Part shown: piece by piece, positions 51,983 to 59,569 of the stretch | Layout: each line of letters starts with the position of its first letter | Position numbering within the stretch: position 1 is the first letter of the stretch | Program-made: the position numbers and the translations under genes | The notes under the pieces: model-generated | The model's input: the letters and a program-made list of their open reading frames with translations, nothing else | Told to the model about the DNA's origin: nothing | Databases searched by the model: none | NCBI GenBank assembly: GCA_963785565.1 | Contig: CAWAVV010000003.1 | Location: 62,001 to 126,000 of the forward strand | Length of the DNA: 64,000 nucleotides | Direction: 5' to 3' | From: AP-15 sp963785565 | GTDB taxonomy: Bacteria; Pseudomonadota; Alphaproteobacteria; ATCC43930; CGMCC-115725

Positions 51983-53068
51983 GTGTCGTTTCCGTATGGC
52001 CTCGTGGAGATACCCGCCTTGCTGAACCGAACCCGTTGCCGGCCCGTCGCCCTCCGGCGACCGATTACCGGCATCTATGCCGGGCTGATCCTCGCCAACC
52101 TCACGGTCTGTGCGTGGGCGGTTCTGGTGTTCCGGAACCAGCCGGTCCCGCTCGGCACCACGCTTCTGGCGTACGGGTTCGGCCTGCGTCACGCGGTCGA
52201 CGCCGATCACATCGCGGCTATCGACAACGTGACCCGCAAGCTGATGCAGGATGGAAAGCGGCCGGTCGGGGTCGGCTTCTTCTTTGCAATGGGCCACTCG
52301 ACCGTGGTGATCCTGGCCGTGGCAGGCGTGGCCGCCACGGCGACGCTACTGGGGTCTCTCGACCAGCTCAAGACGATCGGCGGCGTCATTGGCGCCAGCG
52401 TCTCCGCGCTGTTCCTGTTCGCTATCGCCGCCGCCAACCTGATCGTCTTGCGCGGGGTCTGGCGGACCTTCCGGCACGTGCGCAAGGGCGGCCGCTATGT
52501 GGAGGAAGATTTTGACCTCCTGCTCAACCGCCGGGGCCTGCTCGCGCTCTTGTTCCGTCCGCTGTTCCGGTTGATCCGCGAGAGCTGGCACATGTATCCG
52601 CTCGGCCTTCTGTTCGGGCTCGGGTTCGACACCGCGACCGAGGTTGCGCTGCTCGGCGTTTCGGCAGCCGCGGCGGCTAAAGGCGTGTCGATCTGGTGCA
52701 TAATGCTGTTCCCGGCACTGTTCACCGCGGGGATGTCGCTGATCGACACCACCGACGGCATCCTTATGCTGAGCGCCTACGACTGGGCGTTTATCAAGCC
52801 AATTCGCAAGCTGTACTACAACCTCATCATCACCTTCGTGTCGGTCGTGGTCGCGGTGCTGATCGGGGGCATCGAGACGCTGGGACTGATGGGCGATCAG
52901 CTCGCGCTCAGAGGCGCATTCTGGGATGGCGTCGGCGTGCTGAACGGTAACTTCACCGCTCTAGGAGTTGCCATCATCGGCTCGTTCATCGCCGCCTGGG
53001 TCGGCTCGGTCATCGTCTATCGCTACAAGAACCTGGACGAAATCCAGCTGACATCCCCCGAAAGTTGA
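51983..53068 (+). CDS. NiCoT-family nickel/cobalt permease
   Basis: Membrane transporter of the NixA/HoxN class, eight hydrophobic segments. Family signatures: LRHAVDADHIAAIDN (the HAVDADH metal-selectivity motif), FFAMGHSTVV, LLFGLGFDTATEVALL and LFTAGMSLIDTTDGILM. Imports Ni(II) or Co(II). Start uncertain: GTG at 51983 leaves about 24 residues before the first helix, typical of the family; starts up to 51884 overlap the preceding gene. It is the last gene of the block downstream of the ECF sigma module. Confidence 0.9.
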   Translation: MSFPYGLVEIPALLNRTRCRPVALRRPITGIYAGLILANLTVCAWAVLVFRNQPVPLGTTLLAYGFGLRHAVDADHIAAIDNVTRKLMQDGKRPVGVGFFFAMGHSTVVILAVAGVAATATLLGSLDQLKTIGGVIGASVSALFLFAIAAANLIVLRGVWRTFRHVRKGGRYVEEDFDLLLNRRGLLALLFRPLFRLIRESWHMYPLGLLFGLGFDTATEVALLGVSAAAAAKGVSIWCIMLFPALFTAGMSLIDTTDGILMLSAYDWAFIKPIRKLYYNLIITFVSVVVAVLIGGIETLGLMGDQLALRGAFWDGVGVLNGNFTALGVAIIGSFIAAWVGSVIVYRYKNLDEIQLTSPES

Positions 53069-53130
53069 TGCGTCCGTCCATCTGGGTATCCCCCGTACTT
53101 CGCCGTTCCAACAAGCCTCCCACGGCGACA

Positions 53131-53251
53131 CCATAATCGGCAAATGGGCGAAGGCGTCGTAGATCATCCGGTGATCGTTGATGCCCGCCAAGCGTCGCTC
53201 ATGAGGTTCGGACCTCCATGCCGAAATGATGTGGCGCTCGTCCGGGGCGCG
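53131..53251 (-). pseudogene. Remnants of thiolase and brnA/brnT junction
   Basis: Bases 53135-53168 match the middle of the intact thiolase (57351-57386). Bases 53192-53251 match the brnA start/brnT overlap at 56745-56804 with one or two differences. The order thiolase-middle then brn matches that at 56430-56810, so this is the edge of a decayed duplicate of that region. No reading frame survives. Confidence 0.75.
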
Positions 53252-53287
53252 GTCGATGACCACGGCCGTGTACAGCCACCAGCATTC

Positions 53288-53378
53288 CCGTGGCCGGGCC
53301 CGACCCGGCCATCCACGCCTTCAAACGCCCGAAACAAAGACGTGGATACGCGGGTCAAGCCCGCGCACGGGGATTCAT
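53288..53378. repeat. Inverted repeat, 'GGCCGGGcccGACCCGGCC' family
   Basis: GTGGCCGGGCCCGACCCGGC near the left end and CGCGGGTCAAGCCCGCGCAC near the right, with ATCCACGCC paired to ACGTGGAT inside. It resembles the element at 44439-44527 and interrupts the decayed duplicate. Confidence 0.65.
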
Positions 53379-53453
53379 GCTGCTGACGACAAGTGACAAA
53401 CCTCAAATCCTTGTAACCAGGATTTCGTGAGGGCGACGGCCTCATGGCGCCTC

Positions 53454-53640
53454 GTTCGACATGATGATGGTGCCCGACGCGGCGAACATGCCGCCGACAC
53501 CATGGCAGACCGAGATCTTGGCGCCCTCGACCTGCGCGGGGGCGATGCCGCGCATCCGGCGCACGCTCTCTTGCAAGGCGTACAATGCCGTACATGCCGG
53601 AATGGCCGGCGACGCGGAAGGCACCAACGAGGCGATCATT
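53454..53640 (-). pseudogene. Decayed thiolase copy, C-terminal fragment
   Basis: Encodes ALYALQESVRRMRGIAPAQ and AKISVCHGVGGMFAASG to the terminal IIMSNEAP, nearly identical to the C-terminus of the intact thiolase at 57066. Homology stops abruptly near 53640, where palindromic repeats begin. Not a functional gene. Confidence 0.85.
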
Positions 53641-53860
53641 TTGTCCTCGCGAAAGCGGCGGTCCAGGGCATCCGTTGACGCCCTTGGGGCTCTGGATTCC
53701 TGCTCTCGCAGGGATGCCGAGTGGGGTGACGATCGGCGTCTGGCCGCTCTCGCCGGTGGCTAGCGATAGGATCAGCTGCTTACTCGCTTTCTCGTCTTCC
53801 CGGCGCAGGCCGGGACCCATTTCTGCTGTGGATACCGGCCTTTGCCGGTATGATGGAGAT
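53641..53860. repeat. Two palindromic repeats interrupting the decayed thiolase
   Basis: First element about 53641-53731 (TTGTCCTCGCGAAAGCGGCG and CTCTGGATTCCTGCTCTCGC), a degenerate member of the CGAAAGCGG family. Second about 53791-53855 (CTCGTCTTCCCGGCGCAGGC and CCGGCCTTTGCCGGTATGAT), matching 51408-51473. They replace the central third of the thiolase copy. Confidence 0.7.
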
Positions 53861-53894
53861 TCTTGGCGTTCGGCCAAGACCAGAATCAGCGTTC

Positions 53895-54250
53895 CGCCGG
53901 AACGGATAGGCGATCATCCGCGAATTCAGCACATCGTCGACGGTGATCGGGTCCTTGAAGGTGGCGCGCGGGTTCTTGCCGCCCCATTCGCGCTGCACCA
54001 CCGAGACCATCGCCAGGGTCTCGTCGGTCAGCCCATAGGTCTTCATATAGCGCAGCACCGGCACCGTGAACAAAGTCGGCGGCCCCATCGGCCCATAGGG
54101 CTGCTCGAACTGGCCGGCGAGGCTGGTCGGCGCCAACCACGTTGCGGGTGCTCCCGACACCGGAGCGACCGCTCTCGCCATGGGTGATCAGCACCGTCTC
54201 GCAGAGGCCGGCGGCGATCGCCGCCGCGGCGCGGCGAACATGGATGATGA
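53895..54250 (-). pseudogene. Decayed thiolase copy, N-terminal-half fragment
   Basis: Encodes LFTVPVLRYMKTYGLTDETL, AMVSVVQREWGGKNPRATFK and SRMIAYPF, closely matching the intact thiolase between 57614 and 57965. Single-base differences break the frame near its upstream end (ATWLAPTSLAGQ). Its extreme 5' part reappears at 54971-55018, displaced by an AT-richer insertion. Confidence 0.88.
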
Positions 54251-54399
54251 AGATTTACCTTTTCCAGGTCAACGCCTACCTACAGTTGTAGCCGTCTATT
54301 TGCGCCCTGGCTCCAAATCGTATGCGCCTTTGGGGTAAAGTTGAACGATAATGATGTCGTTAGAATTTAGGTTGCGCATTTCGAGATGGCCGCTTTTGT

Positions 54400-54723
54400 T
54401 TACTTACCAGTCATAACGCAACTGCCGTGACACCAGGGCATCGTCGCGACGCCATTCTGAATTGTCAGTGTGGGTGGCTTCGAAGAAGGCACCGAACAAC
54501 CGCTGGTGCGGCCCGATGGTGATCTCGTTTCATCCGGCGAGTTAATGTACCTCTGCAGACCGGGATACGAACCATCGAATTCCGATGGTGCCGGACTGCC
54601 GCCTAACGTCGAGGTTTGGGCCGACGCTGCCGTCGACACGCCGCCCGCCGTGATAGCGCTCAGCAGAATCAATAACAAGCCAGCTTTCAGGTCCATGCGG
54701 TCATCGAGACTCCAAGATTTCAT
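54400..54723 (-). CDS. Small secreted protein of unknown function
   Basis: 107 residues from ATG 54723, which has AAGGAG 7-8 bases upstream; a TTG two codons earlier is less well placed. A signal sequence (LKAGLLLILLSAITAGGVST to ASAQ) precedes a short mature domain with FDGSYPGLQRYI, a Cys, LTIQNGVATMPW and a final Cys pair. The FDG..G / LTIxNG pattern recalls small exported proteins common in Hyphomicrobiales; function unknown, possibly C-terminally shortened. It lies within AT-richer DNA inside the decayed thiolase copy. Confidence 0.6.
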   Translation of the reverse strand: MKSWSLDDRMDLKAGLLLILLSAITAGGVSTAASAQTSTLGGSPAPSEFDGSYPGLQRYINSPDETRSPSGRTSGCSVPSSKPPTLTIQNGVATMPWCHGSCVMTGK

Positions 54724-55176
54724 GCGCAAACTCTCCTTCTCGACGGCACCCCCACGAACGGCAACTTCGCGTCATTCGCATCCCTGAGGTGGTCGATCGT
54801 CAATTGGTTATCTTGCTCACAAGCGGCCTATCAGTTGTCGAAAGCCCCCCTTGAGGCATCACCTATTTGGGGTAAAAACGAAGAAAATCTCAGCTGACAG
54901 TTAAAACCAGCTTCAGATGAGAGGCTTATGGTTCTCGCCAATCGCCGCATAAAGCCCAGGCCGCGCTTCCTGTCGGGATAACGCCGGGCAGGGTGGTCTC
55001 GGCGGCGCCGACGATGGCAGAGTAGCTACCGCGACCCTCGAGACCACCATCCTTGCTAGAAGTAACCGATTTGTAAGATTGTGTCGAGCTGGCCTTAGTT
55101 GCGTGATGAATGCCCTGCGTTACGATGGGTTGCGATCAGCCAAAAGGAGGCCAAGAGCGGAAGCAGGGAGCAGATC
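54724..55176. other. Intergenic DNA, lower GC, with a thiolase 5' remnant
   Basis: 453 bases with no credible gene. Base composition is visibly more AT-rich than the surroundings. Bases 54971-55018 align with the 5' coding end of the intact thiolase (58142-58190), with about eight differences and one indel. The rest is unassigned and could hold promoters for the divergent genes on either side. Confidence 0.55.
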
Positions 55177-55449
55177 ATGACGCCGGATGCGCATCCGCGA
55201 TCCTCTCGGTCCATCGAGGATGTAAGCGCAGGGTTGCTCGCAGCACTCTATGATACTGTTGGGAATGCTCAGGGCTGGTCAGGGTTCATAGAGGCGCTTG
55301 CGTGTTCCTATCCCGGGGGCCGAGGGCTCCTCGCCGTGCACGCCGTGACTTTCCGCGGCAGTTGGGCGCATTCCGCCGTTGGCCGAGCTCCCGAATCATC
55401 GCGCTTCTGTAATGGGACTGATATTGCTCATTCACTTTGCCAAACGTAG
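55177..55449 (+). pseudogene. Truncated N-terminal fragment of a LuxR-type regulator (probable)
   Basis: An open frame of 90 residues from ATG 55177 (AGGGAG upstream). The segment SIEDVSAGLLAALYDTVGNA, then QGWSGFIEALACSYPGGRGL and LLAVHAV, resembles the start of larger LuxR-family regulators that begin with a sensory domain. The frame ends after CNGTDIAHSLCQT with no DNA-binding region. Either a 5' relic or an unrelated small protein. It lies 12 bases upstream of the isochorismatase-like gene. Confidence 0.4.
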
Positions 55450-55461
55450 GAGCAGCAGACC

Positions 55462-56109
55462 ATGGACATCCAAAAGATCGACACAGCAGTTGTATTTATC
55501 GACCCACAAAATGATGTGCTGAGCGAGAAAGGGGCTAACTGGGGCGCGGTCGGCCCGAGCGTCACCGAGAACCGGACTGTCGAGAACATGGAGCGGATCT
55601 TCAAGACCGCGAAGACAAACCGATACGATGTGTTTATTTCACCGCATTATTTCTATCCGACGGACAGCGGTTGGAAGATGAACGGACCGCTCGAGACCGA
55701 CGAGTTTAGAACACACTCGTTCGCACGACGAGGATCGCTTGATCTGACGGGTTTCCTAAACTCAGGTGCGGACTGGCTCGATCGCTTTAAGCCCTATATC
55801 GAAGACGCCAAGACGATCGTCGTCAGCCCGCACAAAGTGTGGGGGCCGCAGACCAATGATTTGGTCCTGCAATTGCGCAAACGAGGTATCGGCAAGATCA
55901 TCCTCGGGGGCATGCTGGCGAATATGTGCGTCGAATCTCATCTGCGCGAGCTTATTGAACAAGGCTTCGAGGTCGCGATCGTCAAGGACGCCACCGCCGG
56001 ACCTCGTCATCCGATATGGGGCGACGGCTATCAAGCCGCGATGATCAACTACCAATTCCTCGCACATGCCGTCTTGTCGACCGATGAAACGGTCGACCGG
56101 ATGCGCTAA
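55462..56109 (+). CDS. Isochorismatase-like cysteine hydrolase
   Basis: 215 residues from ATG 55462 after TAGGAG. Catalytic triad of the family: Asp14 in VVFIDPQND, Lys in VVSPHKVWG, Cys in LGGMLANMCVESHLRE. A cis-peptide-type Val/Met-Leu-Ala precedes the Cys. Members cleave isochorismate, nicotinamide, N-carbamoyl amides or biuret; the substrate is unknown, and the YFYPTDSGWKMNGP segment is typical of the uncharacterised peroxyureidoacrylate-like group. It stands alone between the duplicated thiolase regions. Confidence 0.9.
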   Translation: MDIQKIDTAVVFIDPQNDVLSEKGANWGAVGPSVTENRTVENMERIFKTAKTNRYDVFISPHYFYPTDSGWKMNGPLETDEFRTHSFARRGSLDLTGFLNSGADWLDRFKPYIEDAKTIVVSPHKVWGPQTNDLVLQLRKRGIGKIILGGMLANMCVESHLRELIEQGFEVAIVKDATAGPRHPIWGDGYQAAMINYQFLAHAVLSTDETVDRMR

Positions 56110-56196
56110 GAAGCACCCAGGCCAGTAATTGCGAACTCCTTCCCGGAACGCGAGGGCCTGCGCGAAGATCTGAGCACTCGGGCGCATCGCGCTGTC

Positions 56197-56455
56197 AAGG
56201 CGGCTCGTTCGACATGATGATCGTGCCGGAGGCGGCGAACATGCCGCTCACACCATGGCAGACTGAGATCCTGGCGCCCGACCTGGGCCGGGGCGATCCC
56301 GCGCATCTGGCGCACGCGCTCTCCTGCAAGCCGTACATGCTGGAATGCATGTATGAGAGCCCGCCGCCATTGGTGCTTAAGGGCAATTTGCCGGCGGGCG
56401 ATGAAGGGACCACCCGACGAAGCCGAGATCTTTGAGACCGTAGATCGGCAGATGG
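56197..56455 (-). pseudogene. Second partial thiolase copy (C-terminal part)
   Basis: Matches the intact thiolase from its 3' end (57067) to about 57362, ending exactly where the brnA stop codon lies. Encodes LPLSTNGGGLSYMHSSMYG and ISVCHGVSGMFAASG in pieces, with a deletion of about 37 bases and frame breaks. Non-functional. With the intact gene it brackets brnTA. Confidence 0.85.
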
Positions 56456-56752
56456 TCAGCGGTCGCTCGAGTGAGCCTTCATATAGGCCCGGAGTATCGA
56501 GTTGATCCGCGTCTGGTAGCCGCGTTCGCAGCGGAACCAATGGAGGAGGTCGGCGTCCAGGCGCATCGTCACCGTCTCCTTGCGCCGCGGCATCACCACG
56601 CGCGCATCCTTCCAGAAAGCCTCGTCGGTCGGCGACGCATCAGGATCGTCGATGATCGCAGCATGGACCTCCTCGTCGGTCATCGAGCGCAAACGCCGCC
56701 AATCGGTTTTGGGCTCGGTCGTCGAGATGGTTCCAGAAGTATCGTCGCTCAT
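56456..56752 (-). CDS. brnA: Antitoxin BrnA
   Basis: 98 residues. An N-terminal helical part (DWRRLRSMTDEEVHAAIIDD) leads to the ribbon-helix-helix-like C-terminal DNA-binding part (RRKETVTMRLDADLLHWFRC; YQTRINSILRAYMKAH), typical of BrnA (COG3514). It neutralises BrnT and autorepresses the operon. Its ATG lies inside the 3' part of the brnT open frame. The stop falls at the boundary with the partial thiolase copy. Confidence 0.9.
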   Translation of the reverse strand: MSDDTSGTISTTEPKTDWRRLRSMTDEEVHAAIIDDPDASPTDEAFWKDARVVMPRRKETVTMRLDADLLHWFRCERGYQTRINSILRAYMKAHSSDR

Positions 56753-56993
56753 GAGGTTCGGACCTCCATGCCGAAATGATGTGGCGATCGTCCGGGGCGC
56801 GATCGGTGTAGATCACGGTGATCTCGATGCCGTTGACCAGCCCGATGGCGTAAGTCCGCACCTGGCCGTATTCGAAACGATTGTCGACCCGCTCCACGGT
56901 TGGTCCGTCGAAAATCCGCGCCGCGTCCTGAAAGGCGACCCCATGCCTGCGAACGTTTGCGGCATTCTTGGCGGGGTCCCATGTGAACCGCAT
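56640..56993 (-). CDS. brnT: Toxin BrnT (ribonuclease, RelE-like fold)
   Basis: 117-residue open frame; residues 1-86 match BrnT throughout (FTWDPAKNAANVRRHGVAFQ; ARIFDGPTVERVDNRFEYGQ; IYTDRAPDDRHIISAWRSEP). Catalytic-type residues E, R and H of the fold are present in HIISAWRSEPHERR. Natural BrnT ends shortly after that motif; here the frame runs 113 bases into brnA, so the tail may be an artefact of one missing base or a genuinely longer overlap. Precedes brnA, the usual toxin-first order. Confidence 0.87.
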   Translation of the reverse strand: MRFTWDPAKNAANVRRHGVAFQDAARIFDGPTVERVDNRFEYGQVRTYAIGLVNGIEITVIYTDRAPDDRHIISAWRSEPHERRYFWNHLDDRAQNRLAAFALDDRRGGPCCDHRRS

Positions 56994-57065
56994 CTCGTAT
57001 CTTTACAAGATGTATTTACCATTATCTAGATGTGTAGTTGTGCGGTGGAATCGGGCCCCACGCGC

Positions 57066-58208
57066 TCACGGCGCCTCGTTCGACATGATGATGGTGCCCG
57101 AGGCGGCGAACATGCCGCCCACGCCGTGGCAGACGGAGATCTTGGCGCCCTCGACCTGGGCGGGAGCGATGCCGCGCATCTGGCGCACGCTCTCCTGCAA
57201 TGCGTACATGCCGTACATGCCGGAATGCATGTAGGAAAGGCCGCCGCCATTGGTGTTGAGCGGCAGTTTGCCGCCGGGGGCGGTGTTGCGCTCGGCGATA
57301 AAGGCGCCGGCCTCGCCTCGTCCGACAAAGCCCAGATCTTCGAGCCCGTAGATCGGCAGATGGGCAAAGGCGTCGTAGATCATCAGATGGTCTACGTCGC
57401 TGTGGGTGATGCCGGCCTCGGCAAAGGCCTTGGCGCCGGACACACGAAACGCGCTCGACGAGGTGAAATCCTTCATCTGGCTGACCATCGGGGTCTCCAC
57501 ACTCTCGCCGGTGCCGAGGATGTAGACCGGCTTTGTCGGAAAATCCTTGGCCCGCTCGGCCGCGGCGAGAATTAACGCGCCGCCGCCATCGGTCACCAGG
57601 CAGCACTGCAATAATCGGAACGGATAGGCGATCATCCGCGAGTTCAGCACATCGTCGACGGTGATCGGGTCCTTGAAGGTGGCGCGCGGGTTCTTGCCGG
57701 CCCATTCGCGCTGCACCACCGAGACCATCGCCAGGGTCTCGTCGGTCAGCCCATAGGTCTTCATATAGCGCAAGACCGGCACCGTGAACAAAGTCGGCGG
57801 CCCCATCGGCCCATAGGGCTGCTCGAACTGGCCGGCGAGGCTGGTCGGCGCCACCACGTTGCGGGTGCGCCCGACGCCGGAGCGGCCGCTCTCGCCATGG
57901 GTGATCAGGACCGTGTCGCACAGCCCGGAGGCGATCGCCGCCGCGGCATGCCTGGTGTGGATCATGAACGAGCAGCCGCCGACCGCGGTGCCGTCGACCC
58001 ATTTCGGGGTGAGCCCGAGATAATGCGCGATCGTCGTCGGGGTCTCGCCGGCGGTGGCGATCCCGTCGATGTCGGAGGGCTTTAACCCGGCATCGGCCAT
58101 CGCGTTCAGCGCCGCGTCGGCGTGCAATTGGATCTGCGACACGTCGGGAATGACGCCGAGCTTGGTGGTCTCGGCCGCGCCGACGATGGCGATCGATTTC
58201 GGCTTCAT
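57066..58208 (-). CDS. Thiolase-like protein (lipid-transfer/SCP-x-type acetyl-CoA acetyltransferase family)
   Basis: 380 residues from ATG 58208 after GGAGGTGAG. Thiolase-superfamily blocks: IAIVGAAETTKLG, IDGIATAGETP, the nucleophile region DGTAVGGCSFMIH, FTVPVLRYMKTYGLTDE, VTDGGGALILAAAERA, LPLNTNGGGLSYMHSGMYG and CHGVGGMFAASGTIIM. This SCP-x-like subgroup works with a DUF35 partner in acyl-CoA retro-aldol or thiolytic steps, as in steroid side-chain or aromatic catabolism. Its DUF35 partner is 4 bases upstream. Two degraded partial copies lie at 53454-54250 and 56197-56455. Confidence 0.9.
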   Translation of the reverse strand: MKPKSIAIVGAAETTKLGVIPDVSQIQLHADAALNAMADAGLKPSDIDGIATAGETPTTIAHYLGLTPKWVDGTAVGGCSFMIHTRHAAAAIASGLCDTVLITHGESGRSGVGRTRNVVAPTSLAGQFEQPYGPMGPPTLFTVPVLRYMKTYGLTDETLAMVSVVQREWAGKNPRATFKDPITVDDVLNSRMIAYPFRLLQCCLVTDGGGALILAAAERAKDFPTKPVYILGTGESVETPMVSQMKDFTSSSAFRVSGAKAFAEAGITHSDVDHLMIYDAFAHLPIYGLEDLGFVGRGEAGAFIAERNTAPGGKLPLNTNGGGLSYMHSGMYGMYALQESVRQMRGIAPAQVEGAKISVCHGVGGMFAASGTIIMSNEAP

Positions 58209-58212
58209 TGGC

Positions 58213-58686
58213 TCACCTCCGCTCGGCCAGCGAGGCCAAGACCCGCGTTGTCGTCTCGCGCAGATTGGCCTGGATCGCCGCACCGGCCGGACGGAACAGC
58301 GGCAAGGTAATCTGGTCGTCGAGCTGTTCGAAGGCGACCTCGACCGGCATGTCGAGCTGCAACGCCTCGGGCGTTTGCGGGCATTGGGTGATGTTGGTCA
58401 TCAGCCGCGGACCCTCGTCGAGCTCGACGACCGCGATCGCATAGGGCGGGGTGAAGCCGGGGACCGGACGGTGGTGGATCACATAGCTGTAGAGCCGCCC
58501 CTTGCCGCTCGCCGCGAACACGCCGACATCGCGCGACGCGCAACCGGGACAGAACGGCCGTGGCGGAAAATACGCCTTGCCGCAGGCGTTGCAGCGCTGC
58601 AGGCGCAATTCGCCGGCCTTTGTCCCGTCCCAGAAATGCTGCGTCTCCGGCGTCGGCTGCGGCCTCGCGCGTCGTCCTTCGGACAT
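58213..58686 (-). CDS. Zn-ribbon/OB-fold (DUF35-type) acyl-CoA-associated protein
   Basis: 157 residues from ATG 58686, preceded by GGAGGTGGGG. A rubredoxin-like zinc ribbon with four Cys (LQRCNACGKAYFPPRPFCPG, then C in GCASRD) precedes an OB fold (GRLYSYVIHHRPVPGFTPPY; AIAVVELDEGPRLMTNI). Such proteins form hetero-complexes with SCP-x-type thiolases and HMG-CoA-synthase-like enzymes, controlling CoA access. It is 4 bases upstream of the thiolase, so the pair is an operon. The frame runs on upstream without similarity. Confidence 0.92.
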   Translation of the reverse strand: MSEGRRARPQPTPETQHFWDGTKAGELRLQRCNACGKAYFPPRPFCPGCASRDVGVFAASGKGRLYSYVIHHRPVPGFTPPYAIAVVELDEGPRLMTNITQCPQTPEALQLDMPVEVAFEQLDDQITLPLFRPAGAAIQANLRETTTRVLASLAERR

Positions 58687-58716
58687 CCCCACCTCCATCA
58701 AGCGATCCGATTGCGA

Positions 58717-58750
58717 CTTTGACGCCTGCCGCGAATTCGGGCAAACGGAA
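58717..58750. repeat. 34-bp direct repeat, copy 1 (flank of the PIN toxin module)
   Basis: Identical over 34 bases to 59510-59543; begins CTTTGACGCCTGCCG and ends CGGGCAAACGGAA, with GAATTC near the middle. The two copies bracket the antitoxin/toxin pair at 58761-59422, and each lies just upstream of an outward-reading gene (DUF35 on one side, rhodanese on the other). Confidence 0.92.
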
Positions 58751-58760
58751 TGACGGCGGC

Positions 58761-59186
58761 CTAGAACTCGGACGTCCACGGATTGATGACGGTCAGACCC
58801 GCCGCCCGAAACGGGGTCTCGTCGCGCGAGGCCACCCGAAGATTGCGAGATGTCGCAATGCCCGCGATTTGACCATCTGCAATAGAGATCGCGTGCCCTT
58901 GACTGCGCGCTCGGGCGACGGCTTTCGCGTATGCTTCGGCGGCCGCGATATCGAACGAAATGATGCGATCGTCGAACAGGTCCGCGATTTGTCGCTCGAG
59001 CGCGGCGGTGAGCGCGGTTCGTCGTCTTCCAACCGGTAAGTTCTCGACCCCCAACAGCAGCTCTCCAAGACTGACCGTCGAAAGATACAGAGTTTCGATA
59101 ACCTGGGCGTCGAGCCAATCCAGGACTCGGCTGTCGGGACGCCGCCGGATCGGCTCGGAGACGACGTTTGTGTCGAGCAGGATCAT
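58761..59186 (-). CDS. PIN-domain ribonuclease toxin (VapC/FitB-type)
   Basis: 141 residues starting ATG 59186. PIN acidic residues: Asp5 in MILLDTNVVSE, Glu in STVSLGELLLGVE, Asp in AISIADGQIAGIA, and the terminal Asp-like block VASRDETPF. The ILLDTNVVSEPIRRRPDSRV start is FitB-like. It overlaps the antitoxin stop by 4 bases (ATGA). The gene ends 11 bases from one copy of a 34-bp direct repeat. Confidence 0.92.
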   Translation of the reverse strand: MILLDTNVVSEPIRRRPDSRVLDWLDAQVIETLYLSTVSLGELLLGVENLPVGRRRTALTAALERQIADLFDDRIISFDIAAAEAYAKAVARARSQGHAISIADGQIAGIATSRNLRVASRDETPFRAAGLTVINPWTSEF

Positions 59187-59422
59187 CCGAGATCGATCGG
59201 CGTTGCCAGGGTCGGATCTCGCGAAATGTCGAGGTCGAGTCCGCCGACCGATCTTCCGAATGCCGCCAATGCGGAACCGAGCTTAACCCGCTCCTCTGGG
59301 CGCACCGCGTCATCGAGGATTGCGCGAGCTTCGGCTTCGGTGCTCCGGCCGTGCTGCGCCGCGCGGGCCCGAAGCGCTCGGTGGGTTGCCGGCGAGAGGT
59401 TACGGATAACAATAGCGGCCAT
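59183..59422 (-). CDS. FitA/VapB-type ribbon-helix-helix antitoxin
   Basis: 79 residues from ATG 59422 after GAGGACC. The N-terminal MAAIVIRNLSPATHRALRAR with AAQHGRSTEAEARAILDDAV is the FitA-like RHH DNA-binding domain; the C-terminal acidic tail (GGLDLDISRDPTLA) would wrap the toxin. Together with the overlapping PIN toxin it forms an autoregulated module. Confidence 0.92.
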   Translation of the reverse strand: MAAIVIRNLSPATHRALRARAAQHGRSTEAEARAILDDAVRPEERVKLGSALAAFGRSVGGLDLDISRDPTLATPIDLG

Positions 59423-59509
59423 TGGTCCTCCTGTTCGCTGACCCGTGATATCGTCATCGATAGATTGATATCAAGATGCCAACGCATCGGCGCCGGCCTG
59501 AAGCCGATC

Positions 59510-59543
59510 CTTTGACGCCTGCCGCGAATTCGGGCAAACGGAA
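59510..59543. repeat. 34-bp direct repeat, copy 2
   Basis: Perfect match to 58717-58750, same orientation. Located 26 bases before the rhodanese start codon and on the promoter side of the toxin-antitoxin pair. Confidence 0.92.
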
Positions 59544-59569
59544 CCTCGCGAATTTCGCGGGAGGACAAC

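Noticed and set aside
53069..57065. A prophage, integron or IS-element explanation for the scarred region
   Set aside because: No transposase, integrase, phage structural gene or terminal inverted repeats of an IS were found; the fragments are explained by duplication plus palindromic repeats.
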